A DNA stretch of 5,467 nt from Thermoplasmata archaeon M9B1D (GTDB lineage: Archaea; Thermoplasmatota; E2; DHVEG-1), in the NCBI GenBank assembly GCA_002900535.1, contig MUGC01000088.1, forward strand, positions 1 to 5,467, given 5' to 3'. The position numbers and the translations under genes are program-made. The stretch's first letter is position 1. The number at the start of each line of letters is the position of its first letter. Of the stretch, positions 1 through 5,285 are shown in pieces. Below the pieces are notes generated by a model. That model did not search any database, was not told where the DNA came from, and saw only the letters and a program-made list of their open reading frames with translations.

Positions 1-458
1 TCTCTCATGATATTTTGTGCATCAGCCAGAACATCTAGTTCTTTTTTTATTTGTTTAACAACACTTGTTATTCTACCATAGATCTCTTTTTGTTTTTGTT
101 TTAATATATCTATTTTTTGTGTTTTTCTTAACATTTTTGATTGTTTTGTAAAAATCATTTGAGAAGTTTTTTTTGCCCAATCAATCGCGCCTAGTGATTT
201 TTTAAGTTTATCTTTATTGATTTTAATTTCTATAATGTCCTGATAAAACATTGGTAAGTTATCTATTGATGGAAAAATTTTTACATAATTTTCAAGTGTT
301 GTAATAACAAAATTTGAAAAACTTTCAGTTTTAGCAATAATTGTTTTCTTTTTTCGATACAAAGCATTTCTGTCGATTATTTGTATTTTTTTTGTTTTTT
401 TGAATGCCCTGTCCAGTAGTTGTTCTGAGGTAAGAACGATTGGTAATTTTTTAAACAT
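1..458 (-). CDS. nog1: Ribosome-assembly GTPase Nog1, N-terminal part (3' end beyond window)
   Basis: This is the first 152 codons of a gene that starts with ATG at 458-456 and runs off the left edge with no stop. The translation begins MFKKLPIVLTSEQLLDRAFK and matches the helical N-terminal domain of archaeal Nog1 (COG1084). Recognisable family segments are FPSIDNL (residues 62-68), LKKSLGAIDWA (85-95) and YGR followed by a Lys-rich helix (127-140). The GTP-binding domain with the P-loop would follow just outside the window, so the GTPase motifs cannot be checked. In the known family, Nog1 is an Obg-related GTPase that acts in large ribosomal subunit assembly in the cytoplasm. The start lies 68 bases after the stop of the upstream same-strand peptidase gene. 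No Shine-Dalgarno sequence is visible, but a TATA-like box lies about 35 bases upstream, so it is probably transcribed independently with a short leader. Confidence 0.88.
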   Translation of the reverse strand, partial: MFKKLPIVLTSEQLLDRAFKKTKKIQIIDRNALYRKKKTIIAKTESFSNFVITTLENYVKIFPSIDNLPMFYQDIIEIKINKDKLKKSLGAIDWAKKTSQMIFTKQSKMLRKTQKIDILKQKQKEIYGRITSVVKQIKKELDVLADAQNIMR

Positions 459-487
459 GATAATTTAAAAGAGTTGAATTGTATGTG

Positions 488-505
488 CCTTTTAAAGTTT
501 TGTAA
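488..505 (-). promoter_or_regulatory. Probable archaeal promoter (TATA box) of nog1
   Basis: Reading the minus strand, ACAAAACTTTAAAAGG lies 30-45 bases before the nog1 ATG. CTTTAAAAG resembles an archaeal TATA box, and the A-rich bases before it could serve as a BRE. Transcription starting about 25 bases downstream would give a leader of about 10 bases, which agrees with the lack of a ribosome binding site. This was judged by eye only. Confidence 0.45.
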
Positions 506-508
506 ACA

Positions 509-520
509 ATGCTTAGGCAT
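509..520. other. Short inverted repeat between the C25 peptidase stop and the nog1 promoter
   Basis: ATGCTTAGGCAT (plus strand) has 4-base arms ATGC/GCAT around a 4-base centre. It sits 7 bases past the end of the peptidase gene and just upstream of the nog1 TATA-like box. It could form a weak hairpin or be a protein-binding site. On the minus strand it is not followed by a T-run, so it is not a convincing terminator. Confidence 0.2.
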
Positions 521-526
521 ATTTTA

Positions 527-3163
527 TTAATAAGTGATTCTAAGATAATAAAGTAATTTTTTTAAGAAATTAAAGTTTGACAATAATTTATTTTTCGATA
601 GGCTAAAATTCAGTGTGCCCCAGTCACTTTCTGCACCGTTTACGTCTTTTAACTTGGCTTTAATTATGTATGTATCTTTAGTATAAAATGTATGATGTTC
701 GATGATATCATCATCAGAAGTGTATGGTCCTTTCCATCCACTGTTATTACCATCGCCCCAATCCCAATAACAATATATTGCATCACCCTCGGGGTCTTTA
801 ACATCATTTATTTGAAAAGTGTATTCTTCCTCAGGCGCACCATTAATAGGTCCTGTAATCTCAGGTTTATTTGGTGAATAGTTATCAAGTTTTAAAACAC
901 GTAGTGTGGGATCTCCAAAAAGATACATTCCATAATACCATTCTTGTTCCCATAGTTCAAATGGTGCTTGTTTATTAAACCATGTTTGGAATGCTTCACC
1001 AATTGTGGATCCTTCTCCAAGTGGTTCTGTGAAATCATTAAAGTAAAGCATGCTTCCAGATTTTGATGATGCAATTGTTATCAGCCCATATGTTGTATTA
1101 AATATGTATGCGCCTGCAAGGTAGTTTTCATCTGTTAATCTTCCTGGTCCACAGGCAAATAAGTTATAAAATAAAACAGGTGGGTCATTTTTTTGAATAT
1201 CATCTGAATAAACCCAGTTACCGCGGTCGAAATAGGTTCCAAGGTTAAAAGGGCATCCATTTCCAATGCCTCGTTCCCATTTTCCAATTGGTGCAAGGTC
1301 GTCAAGGTTTGGTTCTATTGTTGATTCTCCGTTTAGATAATCATATGATAATCTTGTGGTTTGATTTTTATTTGTATATGGTCCATTTATCAACCATGTT
1401 CCAATATGTGTTATTGGTGTTGCTTCAGGGTTAAAAATTATGCCATCTATTTGTTTTCCTTCTGAATCGCAAATTTTTGCACTAAAACCAGTATCTCCCA
1501 TCCATTCAGAGGTTTTCACAAGAAGTCTGTTTTCGCCTGATAGAAGATTTATATCTAACTTTTTATAATCTGCAGTATAATCACCATATTTGTTATCAAA
1601 GAGTATTTGTTTGCCGTTGAGCCATACGCGTGCTCCATCATCATATCCTATCCATAGTTGACATGTTTTTTCTGAATCAGCTATTATTTTTGTGAATGCG
1701 TAGCATACACCATAGTCTGCATCGTTATATTGGTGGTTTATGTCGATGTAGGGGTTCCCTGAGTTGTATAGAGTCCATGTTTTGCCTCCCATGTTATCTC
1801 CTTCATTTGGGTTGATATTTGCCTCAGTTTTTCCAATATAATTAGTGGTAAGATAGCTATAAAAATTATCAGGGTTATCTTGATGAAAGCCATTGAGTAG
1901 CCAGCTGCGGATATATTCTGCTTCATTTTCATAATAGGCTGGGTTATAGGTTTGATAAATTATATCATTAAAAGGTTGGTTATTTGTGTCTGTGATATAT
2001 GCTGAGAATTGATAGCTCCATGCTTCCTGGCTTATTTTACATAGAAGTTGATTCCAACCTGCATTTAATTGTACATTAACTCTGAATTCGTCTTTTTTCC
2101 AATCTGAATATCTATCTTTTGTTAAGACTTCTTCTTTATTTAACCAGACTTTTATCCCATCGTCAGAACCAACAAGAAGCCTAGCAGGTCTATCTGTTGG
2201 TGAGTAAATGTAGACATGGGCATATGCTGTTGATTCAGTTGGTCTTGTTCCAAAATAATGACCTCCTGAGTAGCTATGAACACATACTTGTACAAAATGT
2301 TGTCCTAAACTCATTTGGCTCAGATAATCTTGAGCTGTTGTGTAAAAACCTAAATCATGCCGTACGACATCATCATTATATATATTGTTTAAAAACACAT
2401 CCATATCATACCAATCTTCTTCAACATATTCCAATCCACGCCATGGTTGCCATAGTTGCCCTTTTCTATAACTGTGGACTTTTGAGAAATAATCATTTAT
2501 CAAGTTTTTTTCAGAATCATAGGTCAAGGTTGATGCATAAATTCGGCCTACGTATATCTCTGGTCCTGTGTCACCATTGCCTGAGCTATGAGATTCGAAG
2601 TCACCATCATTGTCTGCATCTTTCCAGTTGCCATCAAGATCCATAAAAAACAAATCACAAGGAAAAACATCTTCTGAGACTTCTGCCCATGCAATAGTGA
2701 TATCACCTATAAAAACGACGCCTAAACAACCTTGAAGGTATTGGTTTTTTACCCAGTTTTTAATTTCATCAGGAGTGCCATGTGAAACTGTTTCCAGATA
2801 AACAGAATATCCTTCCATGGTAAGATCATCTACATATTGGGTTATGTTATCAGAAATATAAGGGTACAGAGTTGCATCGACTAATAATGAAATACCATTA
2901 TTATTTCTAATGGAGGTGACTTCTGGTGTAAAAAACTCTGCTGATTGTAAGGGGTGATTTTTTATGTATTCTTCATAAGTTCCCGGTAGTTCACCGTTAG
3001 GCGAAAACCATTGTAACTTTTTTATGTAAGTGCCTTCTTGAAAAATAGAAATATTTGCGTTCTCATTGATATTCTGATTTATTATATTAAAAGCTGAAGT
3101 AGACGAAAATGATGTGATTAATAACATCATCAGGATTATAAATAAATTTTTAAATTTTTTCAT
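527..3163 (-). CDS. Secreted gingipain-like C25 cysteine peptidase with inserted jelly-roll repeats and PKD-like domain
   Basis: An 878-residue exported protein. Residues 1-24 form a signal peptide (KKFK, hydrophobic core, probable cleavage after STSA). The C25 catalytic fold starts at about 80: GVVFIGDI (148-155), an acidic Ca-binding-like loop DADNDGDFE (182-190), EIYVGRIYA (202-210) and YVEEDWYD (246-253). The probable catalytic His is H296 in VCVHSYSGGHYFG, and the probable nucleophile is C671 in LFACGPG, followed by GLITIASSKSG (693-703) and FGDPTLRV (749-756). Comparable segments in RgpB gingipain are GHGSETAW and DVACVNG, where His and Cys are about 33 residues apart; here they are 375 apart because jelly-roll-like repeats lie between them. 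Residues about 766-855 form a PKD-like domain (WDWGDG, 800-805). A basic/hydrophobic tail (856-878) ends the protein. The likely role is extracellular protein degradation; activity and specificity are inferred. The ATG at 3163 is chosen because it gives a complete signal peptide and a TATA-like box lies about 35 bases upstream. Confidence 0.85.
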   Translation of the reverse strand: MKKFKNLFIILMMLLITSFSSTSAFNIINQNINENANISIFQEGTYIKKLQWFSPNGELPGTYEEYIKNHPLQSAEFFTPEVTSIRNNNGISLLVDATLYPYISDNITQYVDDLTMEGYSVYLETVSHGTPDEIKNWVKNQYLQGCLGVVFIGDITIAWAEVSEDVFPCDLFFMDLDGNWKDADNDGDFESHSSGNGDTGPEIYVGRIYASTLTYDSEKNLINDYFSKVHSYRKGQLWQPWRGLEYVEEDWYDMDVFLNNIYNDDVVRHDLGFYTTAQDYLSQMSLGQHFVQVCVHSYSGGHYFGTRPTESTAYAHVYIYSPTDRPARLLVGSDDGIKVWLNKEEVLTKDRYSDWKKDEFRVNVQLNAGWNQLLCKISQEAWSYQFSAYITDTNNQPFNDIIYQTYNPAYYENEAEYIRSWLLNGFHQDNPDNFYSYLTTNYIGKTEANINPNEGDNMGGKTWTLYNSGNPYIDINHQYNDADYGVCYAFTKIIADSEKTCQLWIGYDDGARVWLNGKQILFDNKYGDYTADYKKLDINLLSGENRLLVKTSEWMGDTGFSAKICDSEGKQIDGIIFNPEATPITHIGTWLINGPYTNKNQTTRLSYDYLNGESTIEPNLDDLAPIGKWERGIGNGCPFNLGTYFDRGNWVYSDDIQKNDPPVLFYNLFACGPGRLTDENYLAGAYIFNTTYGLITIASSKSGSMLYFNDFTEPLGEGSTIGEAFQTWFNKQAPFELWEQEWYYGMYLFGDPTLRVLKLDNYSPNKPEITGPINGAPEEEYTFQINDVKDPEGDAIYCYWDWGDGNNSGWKGPYTSDDDIIEHHTFYTKDTYIIKAKLKDVNGAESDWGTLNFSLSKNKLLSNFNFLKKLLYYLRITY
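530..598 (-). other. C-terminal tail of the C25 peptidase, possible cell-surface sorting signal
   Basis: Codons 856-878 read SKNK followed by a short polar stretch, then FLKKLLYYLRI and the end. It directly follows the last beta-strand of the PKD-like domain. From memory, many secreted Thermoplasmatota proteins end in a similar P-R/K-N-K plus short amphipathic or hydrophobic helix. The segment is too short and too basic for a normal transmembrane anchor. A sorting or processing role is inference. Confidence 0.4.
1433..1648 (-). repeat. Jelly-roll-like repeat 2 inside the C25 peptidase (residues 506-577)
   Basis: The second copy of a protein-level repeat. It starts GYDDGARVWLNGKQI and ends DGIIF. 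It aligns without gaps to residues 332-403 at an offset of 174 residues, with 26 of 72 identical positions counted by hand. The D-D-G-x-x-V-W-L-N core resembles the carbohydrate- or ligand-binding jelly-roll modules seen beside many secreted enzymes. This copy is preceded by its own N-terminal half, starting WLLNG at residue 421, so it is the only complete unit. Confidence 0.7.
1955..2170 (-). repeat. Jelly-roll-like repeat 1 inside the C25 peptidase (residues 332-403)
   Basis: The first copy of the repeat, starting GSDDGIKVWLNKEEV and ending NDIIY, placed shortly after the catalytic His region. It is preceded by YAHVYIYSP (314-322), which matches the strand CYAFTKIIA (487-495) before repeat 2. 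Unlike repeat 2 it has no WL[LI]NG half-unit in front: the C25 His segment takes that place. The missing kind of half-unit appears a third time at residue 590 (WLINGPY), just before the catalytic Cys region. Confidence 0.7.
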
Positions 3164-3193
3164 ATATAATTCTTCTTTGAGATATCCGGCAAT

Positions 3194-3206
3194 CTTTATA
3201 ATAAAA
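3194..3206 (-). promoter_or_regulatory. Probable TATA box of the C25 peptidase gene
   Basis: On the minus strand TTATTATAAAG lies 31-41 bases before the ATG at 3163. Initiation about 25 bases downstream would leave a leader of about 10 bases. AAGAAGAAT just before the start is at best a weak ribosome binding site. Confidence 0.4.
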
Positions 3207-3322
3207 TAATGAGTTTTAATTAATAAATGTTTTGAGCTTTAACTTGGAAGTATATATCCAAAATTTTTTTTTATTTTTAAATTTTATTATTATATTTATT
3301 AAGATTTACTCCAGATACATAA

Positions 3323-3340
3323 CTTTTTATAATTTTTATA
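3323..3340 (+). promoter_or_regulatory. Probable TATA box of the pyroglutamyl peptidase gene
   Basis: CTTTTTATAATTTTTATA contains TTTTTATA centred about 26 bases before the ATG at 3354. At that spacing transcription would begin at or very near the start codon, giving a leaderless mRNA. No ribosome binding site precedes the start, which agrees. Confidence 0.5.
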
Positions 3341-3353
3341 CAATTATACAAAT

Positions 3354-4064
3354 ATGAAACTAAAAAAATTAATATTGATTTCTTTAGTCATTTTATTTAT
3401 TTTAAACACAATAATTGTTAGCAGTCAATCCACCGGATTAAAAGAAGAAAAACAAATTACTGTATTGGTAATGGGTTTTGGACCATTTTTAAATTATAAT
3501 GTAAATCCCTCTGAATTGATTGCTGCAGATCTTGATGGAGAAACAATATGTAATGCTGAGATAATAGGTTTGCATGTCCTACCAAATCTTAGTAATTTTT
3601 CTGAATCTATTAACATTGTTTATCAAGCAATTGATTCTATTAATCCAGATTATATCTTTTCAATAGGTCTTGCTGCTAAATATGAAAATATTAGAATTGA
3701 AAAAGTAGGATTTAATCTTAAATCTGAAATTAAAAATGATTCTAAATTGGAAAAATTAATACCAAATGCACCTTTCTTGCGTATTTCTCCATTTCCTTCA
3801 ATGAGAATATTCCGAGAATTAAAAAAAGAATCAATATCTTCTCAAACTTCTTTTTTTGCTGGTCTTTCACTTTGTAATGGAATGTTGTATAGTGTTTTGA
3901 ATTATGTTGATATAAACAATTTAGATATAAAATCAGGTTTTATTCATGTTCCTTTACATAAAACTGAGGAAAATCCAGATGCAATGGATTTGCAAACAAT
4001 GGTTAACGCAACAAGAATTATTATCAAAGTCTGTTTAGAATATTTTTCTTGTATAAATTGTTAG
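3354..4064 (+). CDS. pcp: Pyroglutamyl peptidase I homologue (peptidase family C15) with N-terminal export signal
   Basis: This 236-residue protein matches the cysteine peptidases that remove N-terminal pyroglutamate (5-oxoproline) from peptides. Visible family motifs are GFGPF (41-45), NPSE (51-54), the Glu motif NIRIEKVGFN (112-121, catalytic E116), the Cys motif AGLSLCNGMLY (169-179, C174) and the His motif GFIHVP (195-200, H198). The Cys-to-His spacing of 24 equals that of the Bacillus amyloliquefaciens enzyme (C144/H168), so the triad looks intact. The usual Gly-Arg before the Glu motif is replaced by Lys-Tyr (109-110). Residues 1-24 (KLKK plus about 18 hydrophobic residues, then SSQS) form a signal peptide or N-terminal anchor ahead of a normal-size domain of about 200 residues. 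Family members are usually cytosolic, so export is unusual. The gene is divergent from the secreted C25 peptidase, and a joint role in extracellular peptide degradation is inferred. The start fits a leaderless promoter. Confidence 0.85.
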   Translation: MKLKKLILISLVILFILNTIIVSSQSTGLKEEKQITVLVMGFGPFLNYNVNPSELIAADLDGETICNAEIIGLHVLPNLSNFSESINIVYQAIDSINPDYIFSIGLAAKYENIRIEKVGFNLKSEIKNDSKLEKLIPNAPFLRISPFPSMRIFRELKKESISSQTSFFAGLSLCNGMLYSVLNYVDINNLDIKSGFIHVPLHKTEENPDAMDLQTMVNATRIIIKVCLEYFSCINC

Positions 4065-4117
4065 AAATTAAATATAGTTCCTATCAACTCGAAATAAAAA
4101 TACTTGTTACAGTAAAT

Positions 4118-4132
4118 TATATTATTTTTTCC
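4118..4132 (+). terminator. Possible T-run terminator after the pyroglutamyl peptidase gene
   Basis: TATATTATTTTTTCC, with six consecutive T (4125-4130), lies about 60 bases past the stop at 4064. Archaeal RNA polymerase can terminate at U-runs without a hairpin. In such an AT-rich genome a six-T run is weak evidence. Confidence 0.3.
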
Positions 4133-4158
4133 AATAACACCACAGGTTGAATCTTGCA

Positions 4159-4169
4159 TTTTTAAAATT
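4159..4169 (+). promoter_or_regulatory. Candidate TATA box of the radical SAM gene
   Basis: TTTTTAAAATT lies 45-55 bases before the ATG at 4214. Initiation 25 bases downstream would give a leader of about 25 bases. The spacer is A-rich without a clear ribosome binding site, and other A/T stretches nearer the start could serve instead. Confidence 0.25.
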
Positions 4170-4213
4170 GTAACAAAAACTCAAAATAATACTTACAAAA
4201 TACAAAAAGTAAA

Positions 4214-4915
4214 ATGTATGATTCCTTACAGTTATCAAAAATAACAGAAAAACTTGTAATAAAAGATGATTTAAAAAAATATTATCGTTTTCGCCCAGCA
4301 GGTTTCTACGGCGGTATAGCAACTGCTGATACAGTAGGTTGTAATTTAAGGTGCAAGTTCTGTTGGTCAGGAAATAGCGTTTGGAATGTAAAAAACACAG
4401 GGGAATTTTATTCACCTGAGGACGTGGCGTTAACTCTAAATACCATTGCTAGAAAAAAGAATTATCGGCGGGTTAGAGTATCTGGTGGTGAGCCAACTAT
4501 TGGTAAAAATCATCTAATCAAACTTTTAAACAATATAGATTCTAATTTATTATTCATACTTGAGACTAATGGGATTTTATTAGGAAAAGATAAAAAATAT
4601 ATAAATGAACTATCTCAATTTAATAACCTTCATGTCCGTGTATGTCTCAAAGGTTGCAACCTTGAAGAGTTTTCTCTTTTAACTGGAGCGGAGACAGGTT
4701 TTAATTACCAGTTAAGATCATTAGGATATTTAAGGGATAAAGGTTTAAGCTTCAATGTTGCAGTGGTTTCATTGAAAAATGATAAAAAAGAACTATATGA
4801 AAAATTAAAGGATATAGGTCTTGGTAAAATAATGATTGAGGAAGAAGAAATAAAGTTATATCCGCAAGTTCAAAAAAGATTAAAAAAAGAAGGATTAATT
4901 GATTATTTTAAGTAA
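4214..4915 (+). CDS. Radical SAM domain protein, substrate unknown
   Basis: A compact 233-residue soluble protein. The [4Fe-4S]-binding CxxxCxxC motif is at C43, C47 and C50 (GCNLRCKFCW). Other radical SAM features are SGGEP (90-94), which in the family contacts the SAM methionine part, and ETNG (117-120) at the end of a central strand. It starts MYDSLQLSKI with FYGGIATADTVGCNL before the cluster motif. This resembles the small archaeal predicted Fe-S oxidoreductases grouped as COG5014, although that assignment is from memory. It is near the minimum length for the fold and lacks any SPASM-like C-terminal cluster domain. An extra Cys pair, C144 and C148 (VRVCLKGC), lies where I would expect VRVSLKGT in relatives. 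Neighbours (a secreted peptidase upstream, a winged-helix protein and riboflavin kinase downstream) do not reveal the substrate. The gene is flanked by 149- and 115-base gaps, so it is probably a single transcription unit. Confidence 0.85.
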   Translation: MYDSLQLSKITEKLVIKDDLKKYYRFRPAGFYGGIATADTVGCNLRCKFCWSGNSVWNVKNTGEFYSPEDVALTLNTIARKKNYRRVRVSGGEPTIGKNHLIKLLNNIDSNLLFILETNGILLGKDKKYINELSQFNNLHVRVCLKGCNLEEFSLLTGAETGFNYQLRSLGYLRDKGLSFNVAVVSLKNDKKELYEKLKDIGLGKIMIEEEEIKLYPQVQKRLKKEGLIDYFK

Positions 4916-4930
4916 GGATATGTAAATTTT

Positions 4931-4955
4931 GTGAGATTTTTTATTTAATAAATAA
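4931..4955 (+). terminator. T-run plus short A/T inverted repeat after the radical SAM gene
   Basis: GATTTTTTATTTA, with six T (4937-4942), follows the stop at 4915 and could end the radical SAM transcript. It overlaps TTATTTA-A-TAAATAA (4941-4955), an inverted repeat with 7-base arms. Because it also lies just upstream of the next promoter, the repeat could instead be an operator, or simply chance in AT-rich DNA. Confidence 0.35.
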
Positions 4956-4961
4956 AAGAAG

Positions 4962-4983
4962 ATAAAAAGTTTATAAATATATT
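4962..4983 (+). promoter_or_regulatory. Probable archaeal promoter (BRE plus TATA box) of the winged-helix/ribK pair
   Basis: ATAAAAAG followed by TTTATAAATATATT (4970-4983) is the best TATA-like sequence in the window, with a purine/A-rich BRE-like stretch in front. Initiation about 25 bases downstream falls near 5000, giving a leader of about 30 bases that ends in TTGGTAAAATTTC before the ATG at 5031. Confidence 0.55.
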
Positions 4984-4990
4984 AAAAAAC

Positions 4991-5010
4991 TTTATGTGAT
5001 GCATGTAAAT
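4991..5010. promoter_or_regulatory. Candidate operator at the expected start of the winged-helix/ribK transcript
   Basis: TTTATGTGATGCATGTAAAT contains the palindrome ATGCAT and TTTA/TAAA ends in imperfect symmetry. It covers the expected transcription start, where a repressor would act. If the downstream riboflavin kinase is an RbkR-type regulator, this is the natural place for its site. I do not know the lineage's operator consensus, so this is a weak inference. Confidence 0.25.
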
Positions 5011-5030
5011 TAGGATGTTGGTAAAATTTC

Positions 5031-5252
5031 ATGGATGAAGGTTATATTCTTTCAAACAAATTTAGGCGGACAATATTTGATGCGTTATCCTCTGGGGAGA
5101 CAAACATAAACATGATTTGTAAAAAATATAGAATTATTCCTATTGTAGCGCAAAAAGTAATAGACGATTTTATATCTGGTGGAATACTTGAGAAAAAAGG
5201 TAATAAATATGTTCTTACAAAAGAAGGAGAAAAATTAGCAACAATTATTTAA
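5031..5252 (+). CDS. Small winged-helix DNA-binding protein
   Basis: A single-domain 73-residue protein with winged helix-turn-helix features. NKFRRTIFDALSSGE (residues 9-23) forms the first helix. INMICKKYRIIPIVAQKVID (26-45) covers the turn and recognition helix. GGILEKKGNKYVLTKEGEKL (50-69) is the beta-hairpin wing ending in the TKEGE sequence common to archaeal wHTH regulators. There is no effector domain, Cys cluster or membrane segment, so any regulation must come from dimerisation or a partner. It lies 33 bases upstream of ribK on the same strand and shares an identical 10-base pre-start sequence with it, so the two are probably co-transcribed. That suggests, without proof, a role in controlling flavin metabolism or the neighbouring genes. 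The ATG at 5031 is preceded by GGTAAAATTTC and a good TATA box at a reasonable distance. No specific family name is recognised. Confidence 0.75.
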   Translation: MDEGYILSNKFRRTIFDALSSGETNINMICKKYRIIPIVAQKVIDDFISGGILEKKGNKYVLTKEGEKLATII

Positions 5253-5274
5253 GGATAAAAAATTGTTTGAAGAA

Positions 5275-5284
5275 GGTAAAATTT
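5275..5284 (+). promoter_or_regulatory. Pre-start element GGTAAAATTT of ribK, identical to that of the winged-helix gene
   Basis: GGTAAAATTT followed by one base and ATG occurs here and at 5020-5029. In AAGAAGGT the AGGT could pair with the 3' end of 16S rRNA at a spacing of about 8 bases, so it may be the ribosome binding site. The copy at 5020 has TTGGT instead, which pairs less well. Confidence 0.4.
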
Positions 5285-5285
5285 A

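Larger units (their letters stand above)
3164..3353. promoter_or_regulatory. AT-rich divergent intergenic region between two exported-peptidase genes
   Basis: This 190-base region separates the start codons of the minus-strand C25 peptidase and the plus-strand pyroglutamyl peptidase. It holds a TATA-like box at each end (3194-3206 minus, 3323-3340 plus). The middle carries GGAAGTATATATCC (3247-3260), a partly symmetrical sequence with GGA/TCC ends, followed by a strongly T-rich stretch (about 3263-3300). No coding sequence or RNA gene is apparent. Shared control of the two genes is possible but not shown. Confidence 0.45.

Noticed and set aside
692..1932. Other short open frames across the C25 gene (692-877 plus, 892-1074 minus, 1738-1932 minus)
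   Set aside because: All lie inside the long peptidase reading frame, lack start signals, and show no domain-like sequence.
2197..2646. Open frame of 149 codons on the plus strand
   Set aside because: It lies wholly antisense to the C25 peptidase, its translation is rich in His, Cys and Leu with no recognisable domain, and the minus-strand frame has clear family motifs throughout.
527..3163. Bacterial (Bacteroidota) origin suggested by a gingipain-like peptidase
   Set aside because: There is no T9SS-type C-terminal domain, the flanking genes (Nog1, RibK-type wHTH) and promoters are archaeal in type, and base composition does not change across the gene. Recent transfer is not supported.
3263..3300. 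T-rich stretch considered as a terminator or replication-related element
   Set aside because: It lies between two divergent promoters, so there is no transcript to end there, and no repeats or origin-like boxes accompany it.
3354..4064. Pyroglutamyl peptidase homologue considered as a decaying pseudogene
   Set aside because: The frame is unbroken, all three catalytic residues and the normal C-H spacing are kept, and the signal sequence is intact.
4065..4213. Gap searched for a small gene, tRNA or riboswitch
   Set aside because: It contains only A/T-rich sequence with stops in all forward frames, one T-run and a weak TATA-like sequence; no cloverleaf or structured RNA could be drawn.
4122..4415. 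Open frame of 97 codons on the minus strand
   Set aside because: It overlaps the start and CxxxCxxC region of the radical SAM gene and has low-complexity Leu/Phe/Tyr/Asn composition typical of an AT-rich antisense frame.
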